Source: Glutamicibacter soli (GTDB lineage: Bacteria > Actinomycetota > Actinomycetes > Actinomycetales > Micrococcaceae). From it: 64,000 bases of DNA. The notes beneath the pieces were generated by a model. It saw nothing but the letters and a program-made list of their open reading frames with translations, made no database searches and was not told where the DNA came from. The stretch covers positions 620,001-684,000 of the forward strand of contig NZ_POAF01000001.1 in assembly GCF_003309065.1 (NCBI RefSeq), read 5' to 3'. Positions 7,074 to 16,200 of the stretch are shown piece after piece. The translations under genes were made by a program, and so were the position numbers. Position 1 is the first letter of the stretch, and each line of letters starts with the position of its first letter.

Positions 7074-8621
7074 TTAGTTGCTGCTCAACGAACCCACAGT
7101 GGCCGTTGCGGTATTCTCCTGCCCGTTGCGCAGGTACGTGATCTTCGCTTCGCCACCGGCCGGCACCTCGCGGACCGCTGCCGTGACGGTCTGCGAGTCG
7201 CGGACCGCTCGGCCGTTGACCGAGGTGATCACGTCCCCGGACTTCAGCCCGGCCTTGTCCGCAGCCGAACCCTTGGTGACATCGACGATGGTCGCGCCTA
7301 CCGAAAAGGAGGTGGTCGCGGCGCCGGATGAATCCTTGGCTCCTGCCGTAGCCTGGACGGTGGCCCCCAGCAAACCGTGGGTGGCGGTGCCGTTGGCGAT
7401 CAGGTCGTTCGCGATGCGCTTGGCGTAATCGATCGGGATGGCGAAGCCCACGCCGATGGAACCGGAGTCCTCGGTGCCGCCGGCCGAGGCGATGGCGACA
7501 TTGACGCCGATGATTTCGCCCTTGGAGTTGACCAGCGCACCACCCGAGTTGCCGTGGTTGATGGCCGCGTCGGTCTGGATGACGTTGACGTAGATGGTGC
7601 CGGCCGAGCGCTGCTGCTGTTCTTCGCCGGGGAACTGGAAGTTGAATTGGCTTCCGTTGTCGCCGTTGCTTTCAGGCGCGGTGTTTTCAGGCACTGCCGA
7701 GGATGCGATGGAAATCGTGCGGTTCAGTGTCGAGATGATGCCGTCGGTCACCGTGCCGCTCAATCCCAGAGGTGCGCCGATGGCCACCGAGGTGTCGCCG
7801 ACGTTCAGGTCCGCGGAACTACCGAGGGTTGCCGGTACCAGGTTGCTGGCATCGATCTTGATCACGGCCAGATCCGACATCGGGTCGGTGCCGACGACCT
7901 TCGCGCTGTAGACCTGTCCGTCATTGGTCTGCACCGAAATGTCGGGGTCAGCCACCTTGCCGCCCAGCGTCACCACGTGGGTGTTCGTGAGGATGTGGCC
8001 TTCATTGTCCAGGATGATGCCCGAACCCGATCCGCTGGAACCGCCACCGGAAACTTCGATGGTCACCACGCTGGGGCTGGCCTTGGCGGCTGCCGCAGTG
8101 ACTTCGGTGACGGAGTTGGGATTGTTGATCACGACCCCCGCCTGCGGGGCTGGGGTGGTGGTGCCGTTGCCGCTTCCCGTGTCCGAGAGGAAGTAGGTCG
8201 TTCCCGCAGCGGCCAGGCCGCCGACCAGGGCCGCGGCGACCATGCCGGAAACCAGGGTGGTGCCGGCGAAGGTCTTCTTGCCCGATGGCTTGCGTTCAGG
8301 CGGCACCGGGTAGTTCACGTGCTGCGAGTCCGAGGCGGAGTACCCCGAACCATAGGCGGCGCTCGACGTGTTCTCCGAGGCATTCGAGTAGTTGTATGAG
8401 CTTCCTGCCCCGGCGTGCTGGTACTCCGAAGTTGCGTCCTCGCTGTGGTTGGAGCGCGGGTAGGCGGCGGTCGGCTGATCGGTGCCCTGGGGGTTCTGGC
8501 CGACCCGGGGAAGGTTGACTGTCGGCTCAGACGATGCCGGCACATTGACATCGGGATTGCTTCCCGAGTGTGCAGAGCCACCAGCAGTGTTGTCGCGTGG
8601 CTCGTTCGGGTTCTGGCTCAT
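7074..8621 (-). CDS. HtrA/DegP-type membrane-anchored serine protease with PDZ domain
   Basis: A 515-residue S1C-family protease for quality control of exported proteins. The first ~115 residues are a low-complexity Ser/Pro/Asn/Tyr-rich cytoplasmic segment. A single membrane helix follows at about 117-140 (SGMVAAALVGGLAAAG). The trypsin-like domain carries the catalytic triad: His in ILTNTHVV (~214), Asp in SDLAVIKI (~248) and Ser in NHGNSGGALV (~357). A PDZ domain occupies about 425-508 (ADKAGLKSGDVITSVNGRAV). A Gln/Asn-rich insert of about 35 residues (SNGDNGSQFNFQFPGEEQQQ) lies between Asp and Ser. In many actinobacteria an htrA sits next to sigE; this one is about 52 kb away from the sigE-like gene here. 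The neighbouring divergent gene encodes an envelope TPM protein. Confidence 0.92.
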   Translation of the reverse strand: MSQNPNEPRDNTAGGSAHSGSNPDVNVPASSEPTVNLPRVGQNPQGTDQPTAAYPRSNHSEDATSEYQHAGAGSSYNYSNASENTSSAAYGSGYSASDSQHVNYPVPPERKPSGKKTFAGTTLVSGMVAAALVGGLAAAGTTYFLSDTGSGNGTTTPAPQAGVVINNPNSVTEVTAAAAKASPSVVTIEVSGGGSSGSGSGIILDNEGHILTNTHVVTLGGKVADPDISVQTNDGQVYSAKVVGTDPMSDLAVIKIDASNLVPATLGSSADLNVGDTSVAIGAPLGLSGTVTDGIISTLNRTISIASSAVPENTAPESNGDNGSQFNFQFPGEEQQQRSAGTIYVNVIQTDAAINHGNSGGALVNSKGEIIGVNVAIASAGGTEDSGSIGVGFAIPIDYAKRIANDLIANGTATHGLLGATVQATAGAKDSSGAATTSFSVGATIVDVTKGSAADKAGLKSGDVITSVNGRAVRDSQTVTAAVREVPAGGEAKITYLRNGQENTATATVGSLSSN

Positions 8622-8861
8622 TGTTCCGTCTCTTTCGACTCTAGGATCTCTTGAATTCGATTATTCCGTTGCGTTCTGTGGCATGAAACTGCGCAAACTT
8701 AGCACGCCCTGTGAGTAACTATTCTGGAAGCGGAATGTCGTAGACGTGCTTCACTGGGGCAAATAGAATCAAATCGAAGTGTGAATACGGCTTCCTGTAT
8801 TTACCAAATCGGGGTTTCACCCTTGGTTTTAGTTCGACATAGCAGTTCAGGTGGGGAAAGC
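8622..8861. other. Divergent intergenic region, htrA / TPM-pspA
   Basis: About 240 bases with no gene, shared by two divergent envelope-stress-related units. It is noticeably more AT-rich than its surroundings and must hold both promoters, but I could not fix -35/-10 pairs. Confidence 0.45.
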
Positions 8862-10910
8862 ATGAGTAGCAAAGCTCGGCGCATAGTGGCCGGAGCACTA
8901 TTGGCCTCAGTGGCCGCGGTGGGTTTGACATCGCCGGCCATGGCGGAATCTCCGGTCACGATACCTCCCGGCGACTTCGTTGTTGACAATTCAAACGTAC
9001 TTGGTTCAGATGTGTCGCAGCTGGAAGACCAGATTTCGCAGCTGCGCAAGGACACTGGTTACAGCCTATTCGCTATCTATGTCGATGAGTTCACTAATCC
9101 AGAGAATCCCCAAGACTGGGCTAAGGAAGTCTTCAACAAGAAGAACATGGGCACGAACGATGTCATCTTGGTGGTCGGCACCGAGTCACGCCAAGCATTC
9201 CTGGGTAGTTCCAACAACAGCCCGGTGAACGAGTACCGTCAAGAGATCTTCTCGAATGACGTTCTGCCTGCCTTGAGCGACGACGATTGGCTGGGTGCTG
9301 CAGAGGGCGCCATTGCGGGTATTGAGAATGTCGACAGCGGAGCCATCGCCGGAAGCGGTTCTTCCAATTCTTCCTCCGGCTTCAGCTTCTTCTGGGTCAT
9401 GATCGTCATCGCCGGTGGCGCTGTCGTCGCCTTCATGGTGTTGAGCCGCCGCGGAAAGTCGAAGTCAGCGCAGCTACCAACAGGACAGCGCCCCGGATCC
9501 TCCGGCGTACCGCAACAGCAGCTGGTTCCACTGGATCAGCTGCGCCGGCAAGCTGACCAGCTGCTCGTCGCTGCAGATGACTCAATCCGCTCCTCCGAAC
9601 AGGAGCTGGGATTCGCCGAAGCCCAATACGGCAAAGAGTCCATCGAGGTGTTCACCCAGGACCTGGCCCAAGCCAAGCAGCACCTGTCCGAATCGTTCCG
9701 TCTTCAGCAGCAGCTGGATGACGACATCCCGGACACCGAACAAGACCAGCGTTCATGGCTCGGCGAAATTATCAATCGCTGCGGGCAGGTCAATGAGACG
9801 CTGCAGAAGCATGCCGAGGATTTCAAGAAACTGCGCCAGTTGGAGCAGAACGCAGAAACCCGGATCACCGAAGTTGCCGCCGAGCAGGAACCGCTGAATC
9901 AGCAGCTCTCTGCCCGGGTTGCGATCCTCGAACAGCTCACCGACAAGTACGACCAGTCCGCGGTTTCGCAAATCCTGGACAATGCCAAGCAGGCCTCTGA
10001 CCGTTTGAGCTTCGCCGCCTCGGCGCTGAAACAGGCTTCCGAGCAGCTGGGCAGCGACCGCGCGAACGCCGCGCTGCTGATCCAGAACGCCGAGGAAGCT
10101 CAGGACCAGGCAGAAGTCCTGCTTGAAGCCATCAACAAGTCGGCGACGGCTCTAAGCCAGGCAGAATCGGATTTGGAATCCGCGGTAGCGCTCGCCTCGC
10201 GGGATGTAGCCCAGGCGCAGGCGTTGGTGAACAACGGTTCCCAGCCTGCTTTGGCCGGTCCCGTTGCCGGCGTGCTCAGCGCCTTGAACAACATCAAGCA
10301 GTCGATAGGTAGCAAGCACAACCCACTGGCCCTCATTGCCCAGCTTGATCAGGCAAGCAAGCCGCTGGCGACGTCGCTGGCCAATCTGCGCAACCAGGCA
10401 GAGCAGGAGCAAGCCGCACGCGAGCAGCTGCAGAGCCTGCTGCATACGGCCGAATCGCGGATCAACGGCACCGAGGACTACATTCGTGCCCGCCGCGGCG
10501 GCGTCCGCTCCTCGGCGCGCACCCGGCTTTCCGAAGCGCAGCGCGCCTACGACGACGCTCGTTCGCAGGCCAACCGTAATCCGTCCGCGGCAGTTGCGTC
10601 AGCACAGCGCGCGATCCAGCTGGCCGACCAGGCCGCAAGCATGGCTGAACAGGACGTCAACGGTTTCGGCGGCGGGGACGTCTTCGGCGGCGGCTACGGA
10701 GGCCGTGGCCGCGGACGCGGCGGAATGTTCGACGGCATCGGCGGTGCCGTGCTCGGTGGAATCCTCATTGATTCGATCCTCCACGGCGGCGGCAACAACG
10801 GCGACGGCGGCATGTTCGGTGGCGGTGGTTTCGGCGGCTTCGGTGGAGGCGGCGGAGGCTTCGGCGGAGGGGACGGCGGCGGCTTCGGCGGAAGCGGCGG
10901 CAGCTTCTAG
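8862..10910 (+). CDS. TPM-domain, coiled-coil membrane protein with Gly-rich tail
   Basis: A 682-residue exported protein. Residues 1-28 form a signal peptide ending AMA. A TPM domain (YgcG/Psb32 family, about 33-160) follows, with IPPGDFVVDNSNVL, TGYSLFAIYVDEF and NDVILVVGTESRQAFLG. A membrane helix lies at about 176-195, then some 390 residues of heptad-like, Gln/Ala/Leu-rich helix (about 225-590), and finally a Gly/Phe-rich tail (about 605-682, many GGGFGG units). TPM domains are found in envelope proteins linked to membrane or photosystem maintenance; a biochemical activity is not established here. The ATG at 8862 has GGGGAAAG upstream. A pspA-family gene follows 74 bases later, so the two are probably one operon acting at the membrane. 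Confidence 0.82.
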   Translation: MSSKARRIVAGALLASVAAVGLTSPAMAESPVTIPPGDFVVDNSNVLGSDVSQLEDQISQLRKDTGYSLFAIYVDEFTNPENPQDWAKEVFNKKNMGTNDVILVVGTESRQAFLGSSNNSPVNEYRQEIFSNDVLPALSDDDWLGAAEGAIAGIENVDSGAIAGSGSSNSSSGFSFFWVMIVIAGGAVVAFMVLSRRGKSKSAQLPTGQRPGSSGVPQQQLVPLDQLRRQADQLLVAADDSIRSSEQELGFAEAQYGKESIEVFTQDLAQAKQHLSESFRLQQQLDDDIPDTEQDQRSWLGEIINRCGQVNETLQKHAEDFKKLRQLEQNAETRITEVAAEQEPLNQQLSARVAILEQLTDKYDQSAVSQILDNAKQASDRLSFAASALKQASEQLGSDRANAALLIQNAEEAQDQAEVLLEAINKSATALSQAESDLESAVALASRDVAQAQALVNNGSQPALAGPVAGVLSALNNIKQSIGSKHNPLALIAQLDQASKPLATSLANLRNQAEQEQAAREQLQSLLHTAESRINGTEDYIRARRGGVRSSARTRLSEAQRAYDDARSQANRNPSAAVASAQRAIQLADQAASMAEQDVNGFGGGDVFGGGYGGRGRGRGGMFDGIGGAVLGGILIDSILHGGGNNGDGGMFGGGGFGGFGGGGGGFGGGDGGGFGGSGGSF

Positions 10911-10984
10911 CCCGTCGGCCAAGTGTTTTTCAAAGTGTGCACGACCCGATTTCATAATCATCAATCAGACAGGACGAGGCAACC

Positions 10985-11716
10985 ATGACCAAACAGTCAA
11001 TCTTCGGACGTATCTCCCAGCTGGCGAAGGCCAACATCAATGCACTGCTTGATTCCGCAGAAGATCCCCAGAAGATGATGGATCAGATGGTTCGGGACTA
11101 TAACGACAACATCGCCGAAGCCGAACAGGCGATTGCCCAGACCATCGGCAACCTGCGGATGATCGAAGACGATTACAAGGAAGACCAGCAAGCCGCAGCA
11201 GACTGGGGCAACAAGGCCTTAGCTGCTTCCAACAAGGCTGATGAGTTCCGCAGCGCAGGAAACGCCGCCGATGCGGCCAAGTTCGACAACTTGGCCAAGG
11301 TGGCCATCCAGCGCCAGATGCAGTCTGAATCGGAGATGAAGACTGCTGAGCCGACGATCTCTTCCCAGCGTGAAATCGTCGAGAAGCTGAAGACCGGCCT
11401 GAACCAGATGAAGGAAAAGCGTACCGAGCTCTCCAGCAAGCGCGATGAGCTGGTCGCCCGTTCCAAGGCCGCTCACGCCCAGAACCAGGTCAATGAGGCG
11501 GTCAAGGCCGTCAACATCATGGATCCGTCCAGCGAGATCGGTCGCTTCGAAGAAAAGGTCCGTCGCGAAGAGGCTCGGGTCCGCGGTGCGGCAGAGCTAG
11601 CGTCCTCCAGCCTGGATGCACAGTTTGAGTCCTTGGAGGATCTCGGTGAGCAGACCGAGGTCGAGGCCCGCTTGGCAGCGTTGAAGGCCAAGCAGACCGG
11701 CCAGCTGGAAGGCTAG
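10985..11716 (+). CDS. PspA/IM30 (Vipp1) family membrane-stress protein
   Basis: A 243-residue, almost entirely alpha-helical ESCRT-III-like protein of the PspA/IM30 family, which oligomerises on the inner face of damaged membranes. It opens with the family pattern IFGRISQLAKANINALLDSAEDPQKMMDQMVRDYND (in its usual position, residues 4-40), followed by long heptad-rich helices and the C-terminal sequence ESLEDLGEQTEVEARLAALK. Length is normal (about 220-260). GACGAGGC upstream provides a modest ribosome binding site. It is immediately downstream of the TPM protein and ahead of a strong terminator, so the pair forms a compact two-gene unit. Confidence 0.92.
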   Translation: MTKQSIFGRISQLAKANINALLDSAEDPQKMMDQMVRDYNDNIAEAEQAIAQTIGNLRMIEDDYKEDQQAAADWGNKALAASNKADEFRSAGNAADAAKFDNLAKVAIQRQMQSESEMKTAEPTISSQREIVEKLKTGLNQMKEKRTELSSKRDELVARSKAAHAQNQVNEAVKAVNIMDPSSEIGRFEEKVRREEARVRGAAELASSSLDAQFESLEDLGEQTEVEARLAALKAKQTGQLEG

Positions 11717-11737
11717 ACGCCTGCCGGCGTGATCGCC

Positions 11738-11799
11738 GGAAAGGGGCTCGAGCCCTGGCAAGACATTGTCATTGTCTTGCCAGGCTCGAGCCCCTTTCC
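11738..11799 (+). terminator. Terminator after the TPM-pspA operon
   Basis: A long inverted repeat (arms 11738-11765 and 11773-11799, one bulged base, 7-base loop) 21 bases after the pspA stop. It is followed by CGTTTTA, a short T-run. Confidence 0.8.
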
Positions 11800-11860
11800 C
11801 GTTTTAGCCAACCGGCGCAGTGCGACCCTGCCGGCACGTGTCCGGTGAACTTTGCCGGGA

Positions 11861-11892
11861 AAACAAAATGGAGACCCTTTCGGATCTCCATT
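11861..11892 (-). terminator. Terminator of the first initiator tRNA gene
   Basis: An 8-bp stem plus inner pairs (11867-11874 with 11885-11892), immediately 3' of the tRNA on the minus strand, followed on that strand by TTTTGTTTT. Confidence 0.8.
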
Positions 11893-11893
11893 C

Positions 11894-11996
11894 GCCTTGG
11901 TGGCGGGGAGAGGATTTGAACCTCTGACCTCCGGGTTATGAGCCCGGCGAGCTACCGAACTGCTCCACCCCGCGTCGGTAAATACAACATTACCAA
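11894..11996. repeat. Direct repeat unit 1 (103 bp) containing initiator tRNA copy 1
   Basis: Appears identical to 12155-12257 at an offset of 261 bases. It spans the tRNA, 4 bases of 3' flank and 22 bases of 5' flank, including a TAATGT box that may be the tRNA promoter -10. Confidence 0.85.
11898..11974 (-). tRNA. Initiator tRNA-Met(CAT), copy 1
   Basis: A 77-nt tRNA with anticodon CAT. The three G-C pairs at the base of the anticodon stem (GGG/CCC around CTCATAA) and the unpaired C1 with C72 at the end of the acceptor stem are hallmarks of the formyl-methionine initiator. The 3' CCA is encoded (11898-11900). It is part of a 103-bp direct repeat shared with copy 2. Confidence 0.97.
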
Positions 11997-12124
11997 TGCG
12001 TAACCATTTACGCGAATCCGGGACCCGTGTCGTCCATCACCATGCAACTCGGAGGACACTCCCCTGTGGAATATTCCAGGACATCGACTTCGGCCGGGTT
12101 CGATACCGCCAGCCCAGAAATGAA

Positions 12125-12154
12125 AAAAGACGGAAGCTTTCGCTTCCGTCTTTT
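12125..12154 (-). terminator. Terminator of the second initiator tRNA gene
   Basis: A perfect 13-bp stem (12125-12137 with 12142-12154) with a 4-base loop. On the minus strand it ends in a run of T and lies directly 3' of tRNA copy 2. Confidence 0.88.
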
Positions 12155-12257
12155 GCCTTGGTGGCGGGGAGAGGATTTGAACCTCTGACCTCCGGGTTAT
12201 GAGCCCGGCGAGCTACCGAACTGCTCCACCCCGCGTCGGTAAATACAACATTACCAA
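12155..12257. repeat. Direct repeat unit 2 (103 bp) containing initiator tRNA copy 2
   Basis: Second copy of the unit at 11894-11996. Divergence starts immediately outside both ends, indicating a short tandem-type duplication of tRNA plus promoter-proximal flank. Confidence 0.85.
12159..12235 (-). tRNA. Initiator tRNA-Met(CAT), copy 2
   Basis: The same 77-nt sequence as copy 1, with encoded CCA at 12159-12161, initiator-type GGG/CCC anticodon stem and mismatched 1-72 position. Confidence 0.97.
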
Positions 12258-13037
12258 CAGGGAAACCGAATCGCGAATCGAGCGACGGTGGCTTTCGTCA
12301 CCCGACAGCCTTCAGGTGTCCATCGGGCTCACGCCGGCAATATGATGTCGCAGATTCTGGCGGAAAAGTGTGCGGCGATACAACCAGTGACCCGGCCGCC
12401 GGCGGCCACTGTCCCTCCCGTCCATCATGGAAAACAGCCGGAGCGAGGCCATGAGTCGAGTCAACCGAAACCGTATGGCAAGGGCCGCTGTTGACAGAAG
12501 TCCTCGAAAAGGCCTCAGGGCAACTGTGAGCAGGACGTCGGGGCGCATTCCTCTGGTGGGCCTGATCACCCCTACGCCTCCGACCCCCTGACGCTGCTCC
12601 TTCGCCCTGCAGAACGGCGCCGGGGAGCCTCACGGCCGCCTCCGCACCCCGTAGCGCGCAGTCGGCCAAAGGCTGCGCTTGTGCGCTGCCAGTAAGTGAT
12701 ACCGCTACTCCCCTGCATTCCGGATGGAATTCATTGCGGAGTTCTTCCAGCTAGCCCCGGCCGCTCAATGGCTCGGCGGATAACAGCGTCTTACGTGGGA
12801 AATGAGCAGGGCGCGATTCGCGGTATGGATTGATTTGCTGAACCTTGCGCAGACTACTGAAAGCCGAAGCCGCATTGAACCCGATCCTAACCCGCCCGCC
12901 CTGGAGATGCACCGGGCCGGAAGACTGCGCTCCATTGGTATTGAGCTGCGCGAAGCGCCCCGAGCACGGCCACCGGCACCTCGGAAAAATCCGCCTCCTT
13001 GACGTGGGCATCGCGCGAACCCACCGCTCGGAAATGC
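12258..13037. other. Gene-poor spacer between initiator tRNA copies 2 and 3
   Basis: About 780 bases with no open frame that I can support as a gene. The frames present (for example 12298-12669 and 12751-13011 on the minus strand) are short, lack ribosome binding sites and resemble no family I recognise. I also see no repeat, att-like duplication or transposase remnant. It could hold decayed sequence or an unrecognised small RNA. Confidence 0.5.
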
Positions 13038-13069
13038 AAAAAGACGGAAGCTTACGCTTCCGTCTTTTT
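13038..13069 (-). terminator. Terminator of the third initiator tRNA gene
   Basis: A perfect 14-bp stem (13038-13051 with 13056-13069) and 4-base loop, nearly the same sequence as the terminator of copy 2. It gives a T-run on the minus strand. Confidence 0.88.
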
Positions 13070-13077
13070 GGCTTTCG

Positions 13078-13151
13078 TGGCGGGGAGAGGATTTGAACCT
13101 CTGACCTCCGGGTTATGAGCCCGGCGAGCTACCGAACTGCTCCACCCCGCG
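13078..13151 (-). tRNA. Initiator tRNA-Met(CAT), copy 3, CCA not encoded
   Basis: The 74-nt body matches copies 1 and 2 through discriminator A73, but the next three bases read CGA instead of CCA, so the 3' end must be completed after transcription. The 5' flank differs from the other two copies and includes TTGACT about 10 bases before the gene. Confidence 0.95.
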
Positions 13152-13215
13152 ATGACTAGTCAATTATTGCATCATCGCGGAGTGAAACGCAAATCGGGCA
13201 TTCGTGCCAACTGGA

Positions 13216-16200
13216 TTAACCGTTGTTCCCGTCGGTAGGGGCAGGCGATTCAGTTCCCTGTTCGCTGCCCTGTTCCGGGGCCGGGGTCTCGGATTTCTCC
13301 GGGGTTCCGTTGATAGCTGCATCGGCCTCGATGGCCTTCTGCAGTGCGGCTTCCAGATCCTTCTGCGACTTGCCGTAGGCGGCGAAGTCGTTCTTGGCCA
13401 AGGCTTCTTGTCCGGCCTTGATCGCAGCGTTCGCGGCGTTCAGAGCATCAGAGAGCTTCTGGGCGTCGGTCTGCGTCGGCTTCGATCCATTGTCGCCGTC
13501 ACTCGGCTTCTCACCAGGCTTGGCGCCGGTTTCACCGGTCACAGCGCCCGAGTCGCCACCGAACACCTGGTCAAGTGCTTCGGCAAGCGTATCGGCGAAG
13601 CCGACCTGGTCACCGAAGGCCACCAGCACCTTGCGCAGCGTCGGGTAACTCGTGGCACCCGAGGACTGGACGTAGACCGGCTGCACGTAGAGGATACCGC
13701 CGCCAACAGGCAGCGACAGCAGGTTGCCGTTCTTGACTTCCGAGGCACCCTGGCGAAGCAGGTTGAGCTCCTGGGTCACCTTGGTGTTCGTGTCGAAGTT
13801 CTGCTGGGCCTGGCCCGGACCCGGCACTGCCGTGTCCGTCGGAAGTTCCAGCAGCCTGAGCTTGCCGTAGTCCTCGGCCTTGACGCCCGCCTTGGTTCCA
13901 GCATCCGCATTGGCTGCGAGGAAGCCGAACATCACGTTGCGCTGCTGGCCGCTGGCCGAGCTGGCCGGGATGAACGTCGAAGTCAGCGAGAACGATGCCT
14001 CGTCCTGCGTTGGCATCTTCAGCGACATGTAGAACGGAGGCTGCTTGACCTTTGTGTTCGCGGTCGTCGGGTCGTCCGGGACGGCCCAGGCATCGTTGGC
14101 CTCGTAGAAGGTTCCGGGATCGTCAACGTGGTAGGTCGAAAGGACCTCGCGCTGCACCTTGAACATGTCCTCCGGATAGCGAACGTGCTCCATCAGTTCC
14201 GCAGACATGTCCGACATCGGGCTGATGGTGTTCGGGAAGACGCTCTGCCAGGACTTCAACAGCGGATCCTCGTCATCCCAGGCGTACAGCTTCACCGAGC
14301 CGTCGTAGGCGTCAACCGTGGCCTTGACCGAGTTGCGCAGGTAGTTCACGCGTCCGTTGAGCGCATCGATGTCCTGGGCGTTGGTCAGGGAATCCGTGAC
14401 CGCGGAGGACAGCTGCTGCTGCTGGGAGTACGGGAAGTTGTTCGACGTGGTGTAGCCGTCGATGATCCACTGCACGCGACCGTCGACGATCGCCGGGTAG
14501 GCGTTCGAATCCAAGGTCAGGTACGGTGCGACCTTGCTGACGCGCTCACGCGGATCGCGGTCGTAGAGGATCTGCGAATCGGCGTTAACGTCCTGCGAAA
14601 GCAACAGGTCGGTAGAGGCGAACTTCAGCGAGTAGACGATGCGATTGAACATGTTGCCCACGTTCGGTCCGCCGTCGCCGGTGAAGGTGTAGCGGGTGTC
14701 TTGGGAGTCGCCGCTGGTGCTCGGGCGGTCCAGCTCGCGGTCGTCCCAGCCCTCGTCCGGGCCGCCGACGATCGAGTACTGCGGCGAGTTCTCGCCGAAG
14801 TAGATGCGGGGCTCGTAGTCCTTGTCGCTGGCCAGGGTGCCGCTGGTCGGGATGCCGCCGAGCATGAAGTCCGGGCGGCCGCCGGCCGCGACGCGGTTGC
14901 CGTAGGCGGCCACCAGGCCGTAGCCGTGGGTGTAGGAGATGTGCTGGTTGACCCAGGTGTCGGTCGGCGAAACGTTCACTTCGCGGGCCGCAATCACGGT
15001 GTCCTCCACTTTGCCGTCGACCTTGTAGCGGTCCACGTTCAGGGTGTCGGCGAAGGTGTAGTAGCCGCGGAACTGCTGCAGCTGCGCGAAGGCGGCGGAC
15101 ACCAGGTTCGGATCCAGCAGGCGGATATTCGCGGTGGTCGCGGTTTCCTCGGCCAGCGCGTTCTTCTCGGTGGTCACGGTCGCGTCGTACTGGGTGACCT
15201 CGATGTCGTCCAGGCCGTAGGCCTGTCGGGTCATCTCGATGTTGCGCTCGATGTACGGGCTTTCCAGCGCACGCTGGGAAGGCACGACCTGGAACTGCTG
15301 CACCATGTACGGGTAGACGCCGCTGGCGACGATCATGGTGATCACCAGCATGGCGGTGCCGATCAGCGGCAGGCGCCAGCGGCCGGTGATGGCGGCGATC
15401 ACGAAGGTAATGGCAATCAGCACGGCGACGATCGCCAGGATCATCTGGGCCGGGATCACCGCATGCACGTCGCGGTACAGTGCACCGGCCACGCGGCCGG
15501 ACTGGTCGGTCAGGGTTTCGTACTGCCCGATCCAGAAGTTCACGGCTTGCAGCAGCAGGAAGACCGCCACCACGATCGCGGTGTGCACACGCGCGGCCTT
15601 GCCGATGGTGATGCCGCCGCGTTCCTCAACGCGGATGCCGCCGTACAGGTAGTGGGTCAGCAGACCGGCCACACCGCTGAGCAGGACTACCGAAATCAGG
15701 AATCCGTTGAGCAGCGCGATGAACGGCAGCGAGAACATGAAGAAGGACAGATCCATGTTGAACTGTGGATCGGTGCTGCCCCACGGGGTGCGGTTGAGGA
15801 ACAGCAGGATGGTCTTCCACTGGCCGGCGACAGCCACGGCGGCGAAGATGCCGACCACCAGCGGGATGCCGATCATCAGGAAACGGCGCACCGGCTCCAG
15901 CTGGCTCTGGTAGCGCGACATCGAGTCTGCGCGCCCGCCGTCCGGCGCGTACACCGGACGGTGCTTGTAGGCGCTGCGCATGGAGAACCACATCGGGACG
16001 GCCATGAGGAGCAGGGCGATCAGGAAGATCACCACCTTGGCGATGCGTTCGGTCCAATAGACCTCGGAGTAGCCCAGCTGATTGAACCACAGGATATCTG
16101 CGTAGAAATTGGACAGGAAAACGAACACCGCGACCAGGATGACCACCGCGAAGATGGTCAGAGTCAGCGGCGACACCTTCTTGCCCGAGGGCCTGGACGG

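Noticed and set aside
12298-12669. A 123-residue minus-strand frame in the tRNA spacer
   Set aside because: No ribosome site, low-complexity composition, no family resemblance and no codon pattern like the neighbours.
11894-13151. tRNA-associated att sites or a CRISPR-like array
   Set aside because: The repeated units are full tRNA genes with flanks, only two are identical, and there is no integrase, cas gene or short-spacer pattern.
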